The translations under genes were made by a program, and so were the position numbers. A stretch of DNA of 59,162 nt. Origin: an uncultured Rhodobiaceae bacterium. GTDB taxonomy: Bacteria; Pseudomonadota; Alphaproteobacteria; Rhizobiales; TMED25. The notes under the pieces are model-generated. The model was not told the origin of the DNA. It was given only the letters and a program-made list of their open reading frames with translations, and searched no databases. Every line of letters begins with the position of its first letter. Within the stretch, counting starts at the first letter, position 1. Below, one piece after another: positions 1 to 9,939 of this stretch. The stretch spans positions 1 through 59,162 of the forward strand of contig CAJWEW010000008.1 in the NCBI GenBank assembly GCA_913030915.1, in the 5' to 3' direction.

Positions 1-521
1 AACTGGAACTTATCGATCCAATGATTTATAAATTTTGCTGGATTGTAGACTATCCAATGTTTGAGTTTGATGACGAATCAAAAGGATATCAATTCTCTCA
101 TAATCCTTTCTCAATGCCGCAAGGTGGCCTTGAAAGTCTAACTCAAGAAAATCCACTTGATGTATTGGCATACCAATATGATATTGTGTGTAACGGAATA
201 GAGCTTTCATCTGGTGCAATTAGGAATCATGTCCCTGAAATAATGGAAAAGGCGTTTGAAATTGCAGGATATGATAAGTCAATTTTAGAAGAAAAATTTT
301 CAGGAATGTATAACGCGCTCAAGTTTGGAGCTCCACCTCATGGCGGGATTGCCCCAGGTATTGATAGGATAGTTATGCTTTTAGCTAATGAAGAAAACCT
401 CAGAGAAGTTACAATGTTTCCAATGAATCAACAAGCTGAGGATCTTCTAATGGGCGCACCATCTAGCGTTGAACCATCTCAGCTTACCGAATTATCAATT
501 AAATCAATTGAAAAAAAATAA
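1..521 (+). CDS. aspS: Aspartyl-tRNA synthetase, C-terminal part (5' end outside window)
   Basis: Class II aminoacyl-tRNA synthetase that charges tRNA-Asp (or Asp/Asn in non-discriminating forms). The open frame runs in from the left edge, so only about the last 170 residues are present. They include the segment [11 protein letters not shown] and the class II motif 3 region [18 protein letters not shown], with the ATP-contacting Arg, as in bacterial AspRS. The stop is at 519-521. The next gene begins inside its last codons. The identification is firm; whether the enzyme discriminates Asp from Asn cannot be judged from this fragment. Confidence 0.95.
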   Translation, partial: LELIDPMIYKFCWIVDYPMFEFDDESKGYQFSHNPFSMPQGGLESLTQENPLDVLAYQYDIVCNGIELSSGAIRNHVPEIMEKAFEIAGYDKSILEEKFSGMYNALKFGAPPHGGIAPGIDRIVMLLANEENLREVTMFPMNQQAEDLLMGAPSSVEPSQLTELSIKSIEKK

Positions 522-1065
522 CAAAAAAGTAAACGTCATTGGCCATGCAATCATATCGACAGACTGCTATATAGCAGACTCTCTCGGATCAATGCCATCT
601 GACTTGAGATCTAATTCTGACTGGGAATTATTCCAAGAGGATCTTAATCATTCTGATTTGGTAGTCATTGGAAGGGCTAGTTATGAAAAATTCTCAGAAA
701 ATAGGCGTAATAGATTGATTCCAACAAATCAAATTAACGGGTACAAGATGCAAGATGATCTGTGTTTTTTTAATCCAAATGATATTTCAATGAGTCAAAT
801 CCTATTAAAGTACAATCCCTTCCCAAATAAAATTGCTGTCGCAGGTGGTCAGGGAGTATATCAACTAGTATTTGAACAATTTGCCTACAGCGAATTTCAT
901 CTCTCTGTAAAAGAAAACTATGAATTAAAAGATGGTATTCAAATGATCAAGGGTATCACAGAACTCGCACAAGTTGATAAATACATGAATAAATATGGCA
1001 TGTACCAAAGTGATTCGGTGCGTCTAGACTCTAACACGATCCAACTTAGATACCTACAATCTTAA
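508..1065 (+). CDS. Dihydrofolate reductase-like protein
   Basis: About 185 residues with the layout of the DHFR / RibD C-terminal fold: a first strand ([10 protein letters not shown]), a PSDL segment that lines up with the region carrying the catalytic acid of Fol[10 protein letters not shown] resembling the cofactor-binding VMGRxTxE, and [10 protein letters not shown] resembling the GG-x-x-(I/V)Y strand. There is no ATG in frame near the beginning. TTG at 508 (overlapping the end of aspS by 14 bases) is the likeliest start, and TTG at 469 is possible. It converges on nrdJ, overlapping its stop by 4 bases. A folate reductase would suit its size, but the usual S-x-D-G-x-I-A motif is altered, so substrate and activity are inferred only. 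Confidence 0.7.
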   Translation: MKKNNKKVNVIGHAIISTDCYIADSLGSMPSDLRSNSDWELFQEDLNHSDLVVIGRASYEKFSENRRNRLIPTNQINGYKMQDDLCFFNPNDISMSQILLKYNPFPNKIAVAGGQGVYQLVFEQFAYSEFHLSVKENYELKDGIQMIKGITELAQVDKYMNKYGMYQSDSVRLDSNTIQLRYLQS

Positions 1066-4000
1066 CTGCAGCCACTTGTAGCACCGCACGTATCACACTT
1101 AAGGCATGTTCCATTTCTTACCATTGTGAAGTTACCACAGTCATCACAAGCGACGCCCTCATAGCCTTTAATTCTTGCTTGCGTTATCAGGTCATTTTTT
1201 TCAATCTCTACATCAGTCCCAACATTTGCTTGGGCTGGTTGCGATTCTGTACTCTCTGACATACCTGTATTACTCATACTCACATTGGAGGCGGCTGCTG
1301 TTAACATATCATTCGTTCCTGTGAGTTGTAAGTCAGCAGATGGCAGAATGAAGAGATTATCATTTTTACTTCTACCATACCCTGTACTTATATATTTCGT
1401 TGCGGGTGCAGGATGATCAAGTTCAGCATTTCCTATAGTATCAGGTGATATTGTGCTTGGGTCTACATGAGCTAAATCGTTTCTTTCAAGATATGAAATA
1501 GCGAGCTCTCTGAATATATAATCAAGGACAGATGTAGCGTTCTTTATCGCGTCATTACCTTGCACTAAGCCAGCTGGTTCAAACCTTGTGAAAGTGAAGC
1601 AGTCGACATACTCATCAAGTGGAACACCATATTGTAATCCTAATGATATTGCTATTGCAAAATTATTCATTAGTGATCGGAATGCTGCACCTTCTTTGTG
1701 CATATCAATGAATATTTCACCTATTCTGCCATCATCGTATTCGCCTGTTCTTAGGTAAACTTTATGACCACCAACGACTGCTTTTTGCGTATATCCTTTT
1801 CGTCTATCAGGAAGCTTTTCCCTTTCCGTTCTCTCTGCTATTTCTATTATTTTATCGATCGTTCTATCAGCGACTGGTTCTATATCAGCTTCATCATCAT
1901 CGCTTTCTTCCTCAAGTACCTGGGCGTTTAAAGGTTGTGATAATTTTGACCCGTCTCTGTAAAGTGCATTTGCTTTAAGCCCGAGCTCCCATGACTTTAA
2001 ATAAGCGTTCTTACAATCTTCAACAGATGCTGTATTTGGCATATTAATCGTCTTGGATATTGCGCCAGATATGAATGGCTGGGCCACTGATAGCATTAAA
2101 ATATGACTATCAACTGATAATGCACGCTTTCCTGTTCTACCGCAGGGATTTGCGCAGTCAAAAATATTTAAATGCTCATCTTTTAAACTCGGCGCACCTT
2201 CTACGGTCATGGCGCCACAGCAGTAAATATTGGCATCAAGTTTATCTTGTTCACTAAATCCAAGATGATCCAAGAGGTCAAAAGAGAAATCCTCAAGCTG
2301 TTCTGCGCTAACTTTCAGAACATCCTTGCAAAAGTCTTCACCTAAAGTCCATTTGTTAAATACAAACTTAATGTCAAATGCATTTTCAAGTTGCTCTTCA
2401 ATGGCATCAAGTTGCTTTTTTTGAAAACCTTTACTTTCTAGTTTTTCATGGTTAATTCCTGGGGCATTTTTCAGTGTATTTTGACCAACAGCGTAATCAA
2501 CTATGTTGTTGATTGCATTATCTCCGTAGCCAAGTGTTTTTAATGCCTCTGGCACTGCTCTATTAATTATTTTGAAATAACCACCCCCAGCGAGTTTTTT
2601 AAATTTTACTAGTGCGAAATCAGGTTCGATGCCTGTTGTATCACAATCCATGACCAAGCCGATTGTACCGGTTGGGGCTATTACTGTGGTCTGAGCATTT
2701 CTATATCCGTGTTTCTCACCTAACTCAACTGCATCATCCCAAGACTTTGTTGCGGCAGCTAACAAATCCTTTTCCTTAATATTGGCATGATTTAGAGGAA
2801 CAGGGTTTGTGGATAGCCCATCATAGCCATCCTTATTACCATGCGCAGCGTTACGGTGATTTGACATTACCCTGAGCATATGCTTTGCATTTCTTTTATA
2901 ATCAGGGAATGGTCCAAGCTCTGATGCCATTTCTGCAGATGTTTTATAAGCTATTCCCGTCATTAATGCTGTTATAGCACCACAAATTGCACGTCCTTCA
3001 TCAGAGTCATAAGCGATTCCATTTGTCATTAAGTAACCACCAATATTTGCATAGCCTAGACCTAAAGTACGATATTCGTATGAGAGCTTTGCAATATTCT
3101 TTGATGGGAACTGCGCCATTAGAACTGATATTTCAAGAACCATCGTCCATAGTCTGACGGTGTGAATGAATTCATCAATTTTAAAACTTCCATCTTTATT
3201 TCTGAATTTAATTAAATTAATTGATGCTAAATTACACGCTGTATCATCAAGAAACATATATTCTGAACATGGATTTGATGCACGAATATCTCCTCCTTCA
3301 GGACAGGTATGCCAGTCATTTATGGTTGTGTGAAACTGGAGTCCTGGATCGGCTGAAGCCCATGCAGCATAACCGATTTGTTCCCAAAGATCATTCGCTT
3401 TAATTGTCTTCACAGGCGAACTATCTCTTCTAGATCTTAGGTGCCAATCATCATCACTTTTTAGTGCATGGATGAAGTCATCTGATAAGCGAACAGTATT
3501 ATTGGAGTTTTGACCAGAGACAGTTAGATACGCTTCAGAGTCCCAGTCAGTATCGTAGGTTTCGAAGGCCATTGAGGTATAGCCTTGCTCAGCAAATTGA
3601 ATTGCTCTTTTTATGTAATTTTCGGGAACTTGCAATTTTCTTGCACTGATTATCTCTTTCTTTAATGCAGGGTTCTTTTTCGGATCGAAACAATCTTTCT
3701 CAGAGCCCTCACAATTAACACAAGCCTTCAGAATTAAATTGAGATGTTTTGCGCATATTTTTGAACCTGTTACGAGAGCAGCAACTTTCTTCTCTTCCTT
3801 TACTTTCCAGTCTATAAACTCTTCAACATCTGGGTGATCAATATCAACCACAACCATTTTTGCGGCACGCCTTGTTGTCCCACCCGATTTTATGGCGCCT
3901 GCAGATCTGTCACCAATTTTTAAAAAACTCATTAATCCAGATGATTTACCACCACCAGATAGCCCTTCTCCATCACCTCTAATTTTTGAGAAATTTGAAC

Positions 4001-4673
4001 CAGTACCCGAGCCATATTTGAAGAGTCTTGCTTCTCTTGTCCATAGGTCCATAATACCACCTTCATTAACTAGGTCATCCTGAATAGATTGGATGAAGCA
4101 AGCGTGTGGTTGCGGGTGCTCATAAGCAGATGATGATTTGGTTAATTTTTTTGTTTTGTAATCCACATAGTGATGGCCTTGTCCGGGTCCATCTATCCCA
4201 TATGCCCAATGCAAGCCGGTGTTGAACCATTGTGGGCTATTTGGTGCGCACATTTGGCTTGCAAGAATATATCTTAGCTCATCAAAATAGTTTTTAGCAT
4301 CAGTTTCCGAATCAAAGTAATTACCTTTCCAACCCCAATAAGTCCATGTACCTGCTAATCTGTCGAATACTTGTTTTGAACTAGTTTCTGAACCCATTTC
4401 GGTTTCATCTGTTTCTGGGACGCTTCTCCATAACCAACTAGGTACATCATTTTCTTCAACTTTTTTTAAGGCTTGCGGCACACCAGCTCTTCGAAAGTAT
4501 TTTTGGGCAATAATATCTGCGGCTACTTGACTCCATTTCTTGGGTACCTCAATGTCATCGAGCTTAAATACAATTGAGCCATCTGGATTCTTTATTTGAC
4601 TCGATGTTTTGGTAAATTCAATTTGTGTATATGGAGATTCATTCTCTTTTGTGAAACATCTAACTATTTTCAT
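1062..4673 (-). CDS. nrdJ: Adenosylcobalamin-dependent (class II) ribonucleotide reductase
   Basis: Reduces ribonucleotides to deoxyribonucleotides using adenosylcobalamin as radical source, independent of oxygen. The protein has 1203 residues, typical of the long alphaproteobacterial NrdJ. Cys192 (HACFIQS) and Cys480 ([11 protein letters not shown]) fit the redox pair. Cys469 with Glu471 in NPCSE fits the thiyl-radical Cys and general base. The C-terminus ends in CDDCG...CLKCDTCG and a final CS, a metal-binding or thiol-relay tail. The ATG at 4673 gives the standard start [10 protein letters not shown]. No other reductase gene lies in the window. Its presence implies that the cell makes or imports cobalamin. 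Confidence 0.97.
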   Translation of the reverse strand: MKIVRCFTKENESPYTQIEFTKTSSQIKNPDGSIVFKLDDIEVPKKWSQVAADIIAQKYFRRAGVPQALKKVEENDVPSWLWRSVPETDETEMGSETSSKQVFDRLAGTWTYWGWKGNYFDSETDAKNYFDELRYILASQMCAPNSPQWFNTGLHWAYGIDGPGQGHHYVDYKTKKLTKSSSAYEHPQPHACFIQSIQDDLVNEGGIMDLWTREARLFKYGSGTGSNFSKIRGDGEGLSGGGKSSGLMSFLKIGDRSAGAIKSGGTTRRAAKMVVVDIDHPDVEEFIDWKVKEEKKVAALVTGSKICAKHLNLILKACVNCEGSEKDCFDPKKNPALKKEIISARKLQVPENYIKRAIQFAEQGYTSMAFETYDTDWDSEAYLTVSGQNSNNTVRLSDDFIHALKSDDDWHLRSRRDSSPVKTIKANDLWEQIGYAAWASADPGLQFHTTINDWHTCPEGGDIRASNPCSEYMFLDDTACNLASINLIKFRNKDGSFKIDEFIHTVRLWTMVLEISVLMAQFPSKNIAKLSYEYRTLGLGYANIGGYLMTNGIAYDSDEGRAICGAITALMTGIAYKTSAEMASELGPFPDYKRNAKHMLRVMSNHRNAAHGNKDGYDGLSTNPVPLNHANIKEKDLLAAATKSWDDAVELGEKHGYRNAQTTVIAPTGTIGLVMDCDTTGIEPDFALVKFKKLAGGGYFKIINRAVPEALKTLGYGDNAINNIVDYAVGQNTLKNAPGINHEKLESKGFQKKQLDAIEEQLENAFDIKFVFNKWTLGEDFCKDVLKVSAEQLEDFSFDLLDHLGFSEQDKLDANIYCCGAMTVEGAPSLKDEHLNIFDCANPCGRTGKRALSVDSHILMLSVAQPFISGAISKTINMPNTASVEDCKNAYLKSWELGLKANALYRDGSKLSQPLNAQVLEEESDDDEADIEPVADRTIDKIIEIAERTEREKLPDRRKGYTQKAVVGGHKVYLRTGEYDDGRIGEIFIDMHKEGAAFRSLMNNFAIAISLGLQYGVPLDEYVDCFTFTRFEPAGLVQGNDAIKNATSVLDYIFRELAISYLERNDLAHVDPSTISPDTIGNAELDHPAPATKYISTGYGRSKNDNLFILPSADLQLTGTNDMLTAAASNVSMSNTGMSESTESQPAQANVGTDVEIEKNDLITQARIKGYEGVACDDCGNFTMVRNGTCLKCDTCGATSGCS

Positions 4674-4992
4674 CTTATTCCTTCTTTCTTGTCTACTCGC
4701 AGAATTTCTAATTTAATTTTTTTGTTGTTTATGTCTACAGATAATTTTAATTATTTATACTTTTTAACAATGTTTTACTTTTATGCACAAATACAATAAT
4801 TAGTGCTAGAAAAGATACGATACATACTATATGTAGATCCTTACTAAAAAGTAAAGTTTGTTCAGAAAAAAAGGTTTTTTCCAGAAAGTAAATAAAAAAC
4901 TATATGTTTAATATAAAATTTGTTATTTAAATATAAAACTAACTTGATTCTTTTTTTATGTAACATAATATTTAATTTATTAAGTAATTAAA
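4674..4992. other. 319-base AT-rich divergent intergenic region
   Basis: This region separates nrdJ (leftward) from the NDUFA12-like gene (rightward) and holds no plausible gene. It is very AT-rich. Two copies of ACTATATGT lie at 4826-4834 and 4899-4907, each centred in a short inverted repeat (TAC-TATAT-GTA and AAAC-TATAT-GTTT), 73 bases apart. I see no cobalamin riboswitch on either strand. It should contain promoters for both flanking genes. Confidence 0.7.
4944..4971 (+). promoter_or_regulatory. Putative sigma-70 promoter of the NDUFA12-like gene
   Basis: TTGATT at 4944-4949 and TAATAT at 4966-4971 with a 16-base spacer, about 20 bases ahead of the ATG at 4993. The elements are good, but the region is so AT-rich that chance matches are likely. 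Confidence 0.35.
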
Positions 4993-5382
4993 ATGCTCAG
5001 AATAATAAAACAAGCCTTCACATGGTGGAATGGACAAACTATTTCAACGATGTTATATACCAGGTTTTTTGGCCAATATATTGGTCAGGATGAATTTGGA
5101 AATAAATACTACATGAGCAAAGCGAAGGTTAATAAGAAAAAAAGATGGGTTATTTATAATGGCTATGCAGACTCATCAAAAGTGCCCGCGAGGTGGCATA
5201 CATGGTTGCATGGCGTTGTCGATGAAATACCTTCTGAGCAAGACAGATCTGATAAAAAATGGATGAGAAGTCATTTACCAAACCTGACTGGATCCGATAG
5301 CGCATATCGTCCATCAGGTAGTTTATCTAAAAAAATAGTGAATGATGAGCGGGGAGGGAACTACGAGTCTTGGAGCCCATAA
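4993..5382 (+). CDS. NDUFA12-like accessory subunit of NADH:ubiquinone oxidoreductase
   Basis: A 129-residue homologue of the B17.2/NDUFA12 subunit of mitochondrial complex I, one of the few supernumerary subunits shared with Alphaproteobacteria. It is peripheral, on the hydrophilic arm. Recognisable parts are the N-terminal WWNG, then FFGQYIGQDEFGNKYY, RWVIYNGYADSSKVPARWHTWLH and a tail ending NYESWSP. It stands far from the nuo operon at the right end of this window, as is usual for this gene. It is followed after 19 bases by mlaD in the same direction. Confidence 0.93.
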   Translation: MLRIIKQAFTWWNGQTISTMLYTRFFGQYIGQDEFGNKYYMSKAKVNKKKRWVIYNGYADSSKVPARWHTWLHGVVDEIPSEQDRSDKKWMRSHLPNLTGSDSAYRPSGSLSKKIVNDERGGNYESWSP

Positions 5383-5401
5383 CAAAAATAGGGATATAAG
5401 C

Positions 5402-5842
5402 ATGAAAAGTAATTTTTTTGAGAGTCTTGTTGGACTGAGTGTAATATTTGTTGCGATTGTTTTTTTCTATTATGCGTATTCGAATTCTGGTAGAAGTAAT
5501 TCTTCTCAAACTTATGAAATATCTGCAATATTCACTGAGGTTTCAGGTCTGATGACGGGCGCAGACGTCAGGTTGTCTGGAATAAAAATTGGCTCTGTTT
5601 CATCACAAAATCTTGATGAGCAAACATACGACGCGGTGGTTTTGATGCAAATTAACAATGAAGTAAAAATACCAACTGACAGTAGCGCTAAAATTAGCTC
5701 TGAAGGACTTTTAGGGGGTAACTATATCGCCATTGAGCCAGGGGGCTCAGAAGAAATGCTAAATGCAGGAGATTCTATAGAGTTAACCCAAGGCTCAATC
5801 GATCTTATAGGACTGCTCGGTAATGCTGTATTTGGCTCTTGA
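5402..5842 (+). CDS. mlaD: MlaD-family outer-membrane lipid transport protein
   Basis: A 146-residue inner-membrane-anchored MCE protein. One N-terminal transmembrane segment (about residues 7-27) is followed by a single MCE domain: IFTEVSGLMTGADVRLSGIKIGSV, then the SSEGLLGGNYIAIEPGG turn. In the family it forms a hexameric ring that carries phospholipids between inner and outer membranes with MlaE/MlaF. I chose ATG 5402 over the in-frame ATG at 5342 because the latter lies inside the previous gene and would add a non-hydrophobic extension. No mlaE/mlaF partner lies beside it. Confidence 0.9.
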   Translation: MKSNFFESLVGLSVIFVAIVFFYYAYSNSGRSNSSQTYEISAIFTEVSGLMTGADVRLSGIKIGSVSSQNLDEQTYDAVVLMQINNEVKIPTDSSAKISSEGLLGGNYIAIEPGGSEEMLNAGDSIELTQGSIDLIGLLGNAVFGS

Positions 5843-6266
5843 GGGTTTAGCAATACAACAAATTAATCAAATTCTAAAATTATTCTTGCTTACAGTTTAT
5901 TTAATAGCATCAACATCAGAAATATTTGCAGAGCAGGTTACAAAATATAAAAATGCGGTTATTTTGATCTCAAGTACAATGACCCTAGATCGTGAAGTTC
6001 TAACTATTCCAATAAATTCAGAGACGCAATATAAAAATTTAGCTATAAGAGTAAATTCATGTTTTGAATTAATTTCGCCACGGGAGCTAGTTGGTAATAT
6101 AGATATAGAGCGCAACGACCCTGATGAAGTGAGAATTTACAGAAATTTTCTATTATACAACCAAAATCCAAATTTGAATTCTGATATGGAGAATTCATAT
6201 TACGAAATACGACTGCAAGATTGTCATGATAAAGAAGAAATAATTCTGAACGAAATCAATCAATAA
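5823..6266 (+). CDS. DUF2155 family exported protein
   Basis: 147 residues with an N-terminal signal-like segment (LKLFLLTVYLIASTSEIFA, probable cleavage before EQ). The rest follows the DUF2155 pattern divergently: an early LDREVLTIPI segment, a conserved Cys (VNSCFEL), an aromatic YRNFLLYNQNPNLN stretch and a second Cys near the end (IRLQDC), possibly forming a disulfide. It overlaps mlaD by 20 bases. A GAGGG at 5840-5845 suggests that translation might start slightly downstream, but no standard start codon is there. DUF2155 genes commonly sit with NDUFA12, accBC and aat in Alphaproteobacteria; their function is unknown. Confidence 0.75.
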   Translation: MLYLALEGLAIQQINQILKLFLLTVYLIASTSEIFAEQVTKYKNAVILISSTMTLDREVLTIPINSETQYKNLAIRVNSCFELISPRELVGNIDIERNDPDEVRIYRNFLLYNQNPNLNSDMENSYYEIRLQDCHDKEEIILNEINQ

Positions 6267-6275
6267 CCCAAGTTA

Positions 6276-7619
6276 TTAGCCAAGGTATTTTTCGAGCCAG
6301 TGGATATTATAATTGCCATCTTGAATATCATTATTTTTTAGTAGATCTTTAAATAATGGAAGAGTCGTTTCGACGCCTTCAATTACAAATTCATCTAACG
6401 CCCTGTCCAGCTTTGCTAAGCAATCATTTCTGTCTTGGCCGAAAACTATTAATTTTCCAATCATGCTGTCATAGTATGGGGGAATTGAGTATCCTGCATA
6501 TGCAGCACTATCAACCCTTACGCCTGGACCACTTGCTGGATGATAGGTTATAATTTTACCGGCTGAAGGGACGAATGTCTCTGGATTTTCTGCATTAATT
6601 CTACATTCTATTGCGTGACCATTAATTCTTACATCTTCTTGCTTTATGGATAGCTTTTTGCCTGCGGCAACAGATATTTGCTCTTTAACTAAATCAATAT
6701 TTGTAATTATTTCTGTTATTGGATGCTCAACCTGCAATCTTGTGTTCATTTCAATAAAGTAGAATTCTCCATTTTGATACAAAAATTCAATGGTCCCAGC
6801 ACCAACATATCCCAACTTTGATATTGCTTGAGCTGCGATATTACCAATTTTTTCTCGTTGATTGTCATCAATAACCGGTGAGGTTGCTTCTTCTAAAACT
6901 TTTTGATTTCTTCTCTGAAGGGAACAATCTCTTTCACCAAGATGTATTGCATTTCCATACCTATCTCCAAATATCTGAATCTCTATATGTCTGGGGGCAT
7001 TTAAATATTTTTCAATATAGACAGTATCATCTCCAAATGAAGCTTTGGCCTCAATTTTAGCTAAATTGAATGCGTTTTCAAGATCTGTTGAGGCATGTGC
7101 AATTTTCATTCCTTTACCGCCACCTCCAGATGATGCTTTGATTAAAATCGGATAGCCTATTTCATCGGCAACTTTTTTTGCGTGATTTAAATCCTCAATC
7201 TTACCACCTGAACCAGGAACAACGGGTATTCCTAACTTGGATACAGTTTCTTTTGCCGTTATTTTATCTCCCATAATCTGTATATGCTCTGAGCTTGGGC
7301 CAATAAATGTAAGATTGTGAGCCTCAAGTATTTCTGCAAACTGAGCATTCTCAGATAAGAAACCATATCCCGGATGAACTGCTTCTGCACCAGTGATTTC
7401 ACAGGCAGATATTATCGATGGTATATTCAAGTAGCTATCTTTGGCTTGGGGTGGGCCTATGCAAACACTCTCATCTGCTAATTTTACATGCATTGCCTCA
7501 TTGTCCGCTGAAGAATGAACTGCAACAGTTTTTATTCCTAATTCTTTGCATGCTCTATGGACTCTAAGTGCTATTTCACCACGATTGGCGATTAAGACCT
7601 TCTCGAAAAATTTCTTCAT
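6276..7619 (-). CDS. accC: Acetyl-CoA carboxylase, biotin carboxylase subunit
   Basis: Carboxylates the biotin of AccB with ATP and bicarbonate, the first step of malonyl-CoA formation for fatty acid synthesis. The 447-residue protein has the usual three parts: N-terminal VLIANRGEIALRV, ATP-grasp with the glycine loop SSGGGGKGMK, and the active-site FIEMNTRLQVEHP with its catalytic Arg. Full length and intact. It begins within the last codons of accB (4-base ATGA overlap), so the two are translationally coupled. Confidence 0.98.
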   Translation of the reverse strand: MKKFFEKVLIANRGEIALRVHRACKELGIKTVAVHSSADNEAMHVKLADESVCIGPPQAKDSYLNIPSIISACEITGAEAVHPGYGFLSENAQFAEILEAHNLTFIGPSSEHIQIMGDKITAKETVSKLGIPVVPGSGGKIEDLNHAKKVADEIGYPILIKASSGGGGKGMKIAHASTDLENAFNLAKIEAKASFGDDTVYIEKYLNAPRHIEIQIFGDRYGNAIHLGERDCSLQRRNQKVLEEATSPVIDDNQREKIGNIAAQAISKLGYVGAGTIEFLYQNGEFYFIEMNTRLQVEHPITEIITNIDLVKEQISVAAGKKLSIKQEDVRINGHAIECRINAENPETFVPSAGKIITYHPASGPGVRVDSAAYAGYSIPPYYDSMIGKLIVFGQDRNDCLAKLDRALDEFVIEGVETTLPLFKDLLKNNDIQDGNYNIHWLEKYLG

Positions 7620-8098
7620 TCTATTTCTATGATGTCTTCACCGAATTCAATCGGTTGTCCTTCAGTAACAAATATATTTTTTATGATGCCTGTCTCAGTG
7701 CTTGGTATTGTATTAAAGGTTTTCATTGCCTCAATAATGATAATTGGATCCCCCTTATTGATTTTTTTGCCAATTTCAATAAACGGTTTACTGCCTGGCT
7801 CAGGTGATAAATAGCACGTACCTACCATAGGTGATTTTACATATTTTGAACTTTCTTGCTTTGATAGAGTTGGGCGTTCTTCTTCATCGTGACTTGTTGG
7901 GATGGGTTCTGGGGCAATTACCTGAGTTGGCGGAGGTGATGATATAATTTGACTCACTTGGCTTGTCTGCAAACCCTGATTTTGCACTCTAATTTTGACA
8001 TCATCTCTTTCTATTTCAATTTCAGAAAGATTTTGATCTTTTAGAATTTTTGAGATTTCTCTGATAACTTCGATTTCATCTATAGGTTTTTTTGCCAT
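7616..8098 (-). CDS. accB: Acetyl-CoA carboxylase biotin carboxyl carrier protein
   Basis: 160 residues. An N-terminal helical part is followed by a Pro/Glu-rich linker (about residues 50-85) and a biotinyl domain with the canonical EAMKTFN, where Lys126 is the biotin attachment site. It carries the carboxyl group between AccC and the AccAD carboxyltransferase. It overlaps aroQ by one base upstream and accC by four bases downstream, giving an aroQ-accB-accC operon. Confidence 0.98.
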   Translation of the reverse strand: MAKKPIDEIEVIREISKILKDQNLSEIEIERDDVKIRVQNQGLQTSQVSQIISSPPPTQVIAPEPIPTSHDEEERPTLSKQESSKYVKSPMVGTCYLSPEPGSKPFIEIGKKINKGDPIIIIEAMKTFNTIPSTETGIIKNIFVTEGQPIEFGEDIIEIE

Positions 8099-8550
8099 CA
8101 GCTGGATCTTTCATTCATGATTCTTGTGACTGCGTCAATTGCCAGTATGTACCCTTGATCTCCTAGTCCTATTATTATACCGTCTACCACTCCTGAGATA
8201 TACGATTTATGTCTGAACTCCTCTCTTTTGTGGATATTTGATAGATGAACCTCTATTGCTGGTGAATTTGATGACTTCAATGCATCGTGAATTGCAATGG
8301 ATGTATGGGTGTAAGCGCCAGCGTTTATTATTATACCATCACTGTCTGATGCGGCTTGTATCATCTCAATTATTACACTTTCGTCGTTTGATTGCTCAAA
8401 TATTAATTCAATATTTTTCTGGGCGACATATCTCATGCAATTTTCTTTTATATCATTTAACGTCTTATTACCGTAATATTCAGGCTCTCTTTTACCTAAC
8501 AAGTTCAGATTGGGTCCATTAATAATGATAATTTTAGAATTCTGACTCAT
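8098..8550 (-). CDS. aroQ: Type II 3-dehydroquinate dehydratase
   Basis: 150 residues, the usual size of the small type II enzyme that dehydrates 3-dehydroquinate in the shikimate pathway. It contains GPNLNLLGKREPEYYG with the catalytic Arg and Tyr, INAGAYTHTS, and EVHLSNIHKREEFRHKS with the active-site His. First gene of the aroQ-accB-accC operon, the common alphaproteobacterial order. Confidence 0.97.
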   Translation of the reverse strand: MSQNSKIIIINGPNLNLLGKREPEYYGNKTLNDIKENCMRYVAQKNIELIFEQSNDESVIIEMIQAASDSDGIIINAGAYTHTSIAIHDALKSSNSPAIEVHLSNIHKREEFRHKSYISGVVDGIIIGLGDQGYILAIDAVTRIMNERSS

Positions 8551-8601
8551 AAGGTCATTAAAGACTATATTTGATTAAATTTGAATTAATTATTTATTTA
8601 T

Positions 8602-9939
8602 TCAGTTAATATTTTGTATATCATCTGCCAGCAGCCACTCGGATGAGTATGGCGTGAGACCATTCTTTGCACGCTTTGCAAAGTTACGTGCCATATCTTT
8701 GTTTCCAAGTATTGAATAATACTGAGCAACACTTAGGTCAGCCATCGGGATATTATTTAATTTAAAATACGACTTTGATAACTGCCAATAAACTCTTACA
8801 TTCCTGATGGTTTGGTCTTTGTGAGGATCCAGAAGTGAGATGCTTTCCCGTATATTTTCATCCCCACCTATCTGAGTGAGAATTTTTGCATGAAGAATTG
8901 AAAACTCTAACTCTGGTTGTTCAAGTAGGGCTTTGCCCTTCTTTAAGCTCTCGATTGCAAGTTCATTCTCATTAATTTCAAAATATATTTGCGCTAAAAG
9001 TTCGTAAAAATATGCATATTCGAATTCCTTAATCAAGCTTATCATTATTGTTTCGGATATATCATACTTACCCTTTTGATAATATGAAATTGCTTTTGAG
9101 TAATTTGCATATGGGGTATTATCAGCGAATTTATTTGGAAGATCTAAGTAACCAATAATCTTAGCTCTGGCAAGATTGTGCCTATGTATGAGTTCTTCAC
9201 TATCTTCAATATTGTAAAATCTCTGCTTAGATATCTTGTTTTTAAGGAAATCTATTCTGTCTTGGGGCAATTCATGGGTTAACTCTAATGGATTTATATC
9301 ACCGCCATATATTTCTTGTGATTTCTTAATTTTTTCAAGCATTTGGAGTAAGCCAATTGATGACTCTCCAATTGACTCCATCATACTGATGGCACTCATA
9401 TCTGCTTCATATTCTTGAACCCGTGAATGTTTAAGATAATCTCTTCTTGCAAGATCAGAACCACCGAGTGCAATTCCTGTACTAATATTAGACAGTGCGT
9501 CTGAGTCAGTAAGCATTCCAGTTAAGCCCGTACCAATACCAATAATTTGCGCAATATTTTGTTTCTTCTGGAAGTTCTCATACTCAATCATCCGAGTTAT
9601 GTGATGATTGTTCAAAATATGACCAATCTCATGAGCAATAATAGATTTAACTTCATTTGGTCTATCTGAGTGATATATTAAGCCAGTATTTATGTAAATG
9701 TTACCCTGAGCGGTTACAAATGCATTAATGCTTTGGTCTGATACGATGAATATATTCTGACTTGTTACCCCAAGCCCGATTTTGTGAAGATCCGCGGTAT
9801 ACTCAGACAGGAGCTTTTCAATTTCAGCATCCTTAACAATTGTCTTGGAATAAGTGGCACTTATTGGAAGGTAAAGAATAAATAGGATAAGTATGCATTT
9901 CTTTAGTATTTCTAAAAAAATCTGACTCCCATTAATCAT
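8602..9939 (-). CDS. M48-family metalloprotease with TPR region (BepA/YfgC-like)
   Basis: About 445 residues. A hydrophobic signal segment (CILILFILYLPISATYS) is followed by an M48 peptidase domain with the zinc motif HEIGH (IIAHEIGHILNNHH) and the third ligand in QEYEADMSAI. Its C-terminal half contains TPR-like helical repeats. BepA-type proteins act in the periplasm on outer-membrane protein assembly. I chose the ATG at 9939, which overlaps the rne stop by 8 bases (ATGATTAA); a start at 9966 would lie deeper inside rne and lacks a better signal. It sits downstream of rne, as in related genomes. Confidence 0.9.
   Translation of the reverse strand: MINGSQIFLEILKKCILILFILYLPISATYSKTIVKDAEIEKLLSEYTADLHKIGLGVTSQNIFIVSDQSINAFVTAQGNIYINTGLIYHSDRPNEVKSIIAHEIGHILNNHHITRMIEYENFQKKQNIAQIIGIGTGLTGMLTDSDALSNISTGIALGGSDLARRDYLKHSRVQEYEADMSAISMMESIGESSIGLLQMLEKIKKSQEIYGGDINPLELTHELPQDRIDFLKNKISKQRFYNIEDSEELIHRHNLARAKIIGYLDLPNKFADNTPYANYSKAISYYQKGKYDISETIMISLIKEFEYAYFYELLAQIYFEINENELAIESLKKGKALLEQPELEFSILHAKILTQIGGDENIRESISLLDPHKDQTIRNVRVYWQLSKSYFKLNNIPMADLSVAQYYSILGNKDMARNFAKRAKNGLTPYSSEWLLADDIQNIN

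Noticed and set aside
4674-4992. Cobalamin riboswitch or NrdR box control of nrdJ
   Set aside because: No B12-box-like conserved core was seen, and the TATAT-centred repeats do not have NrdR spacing.
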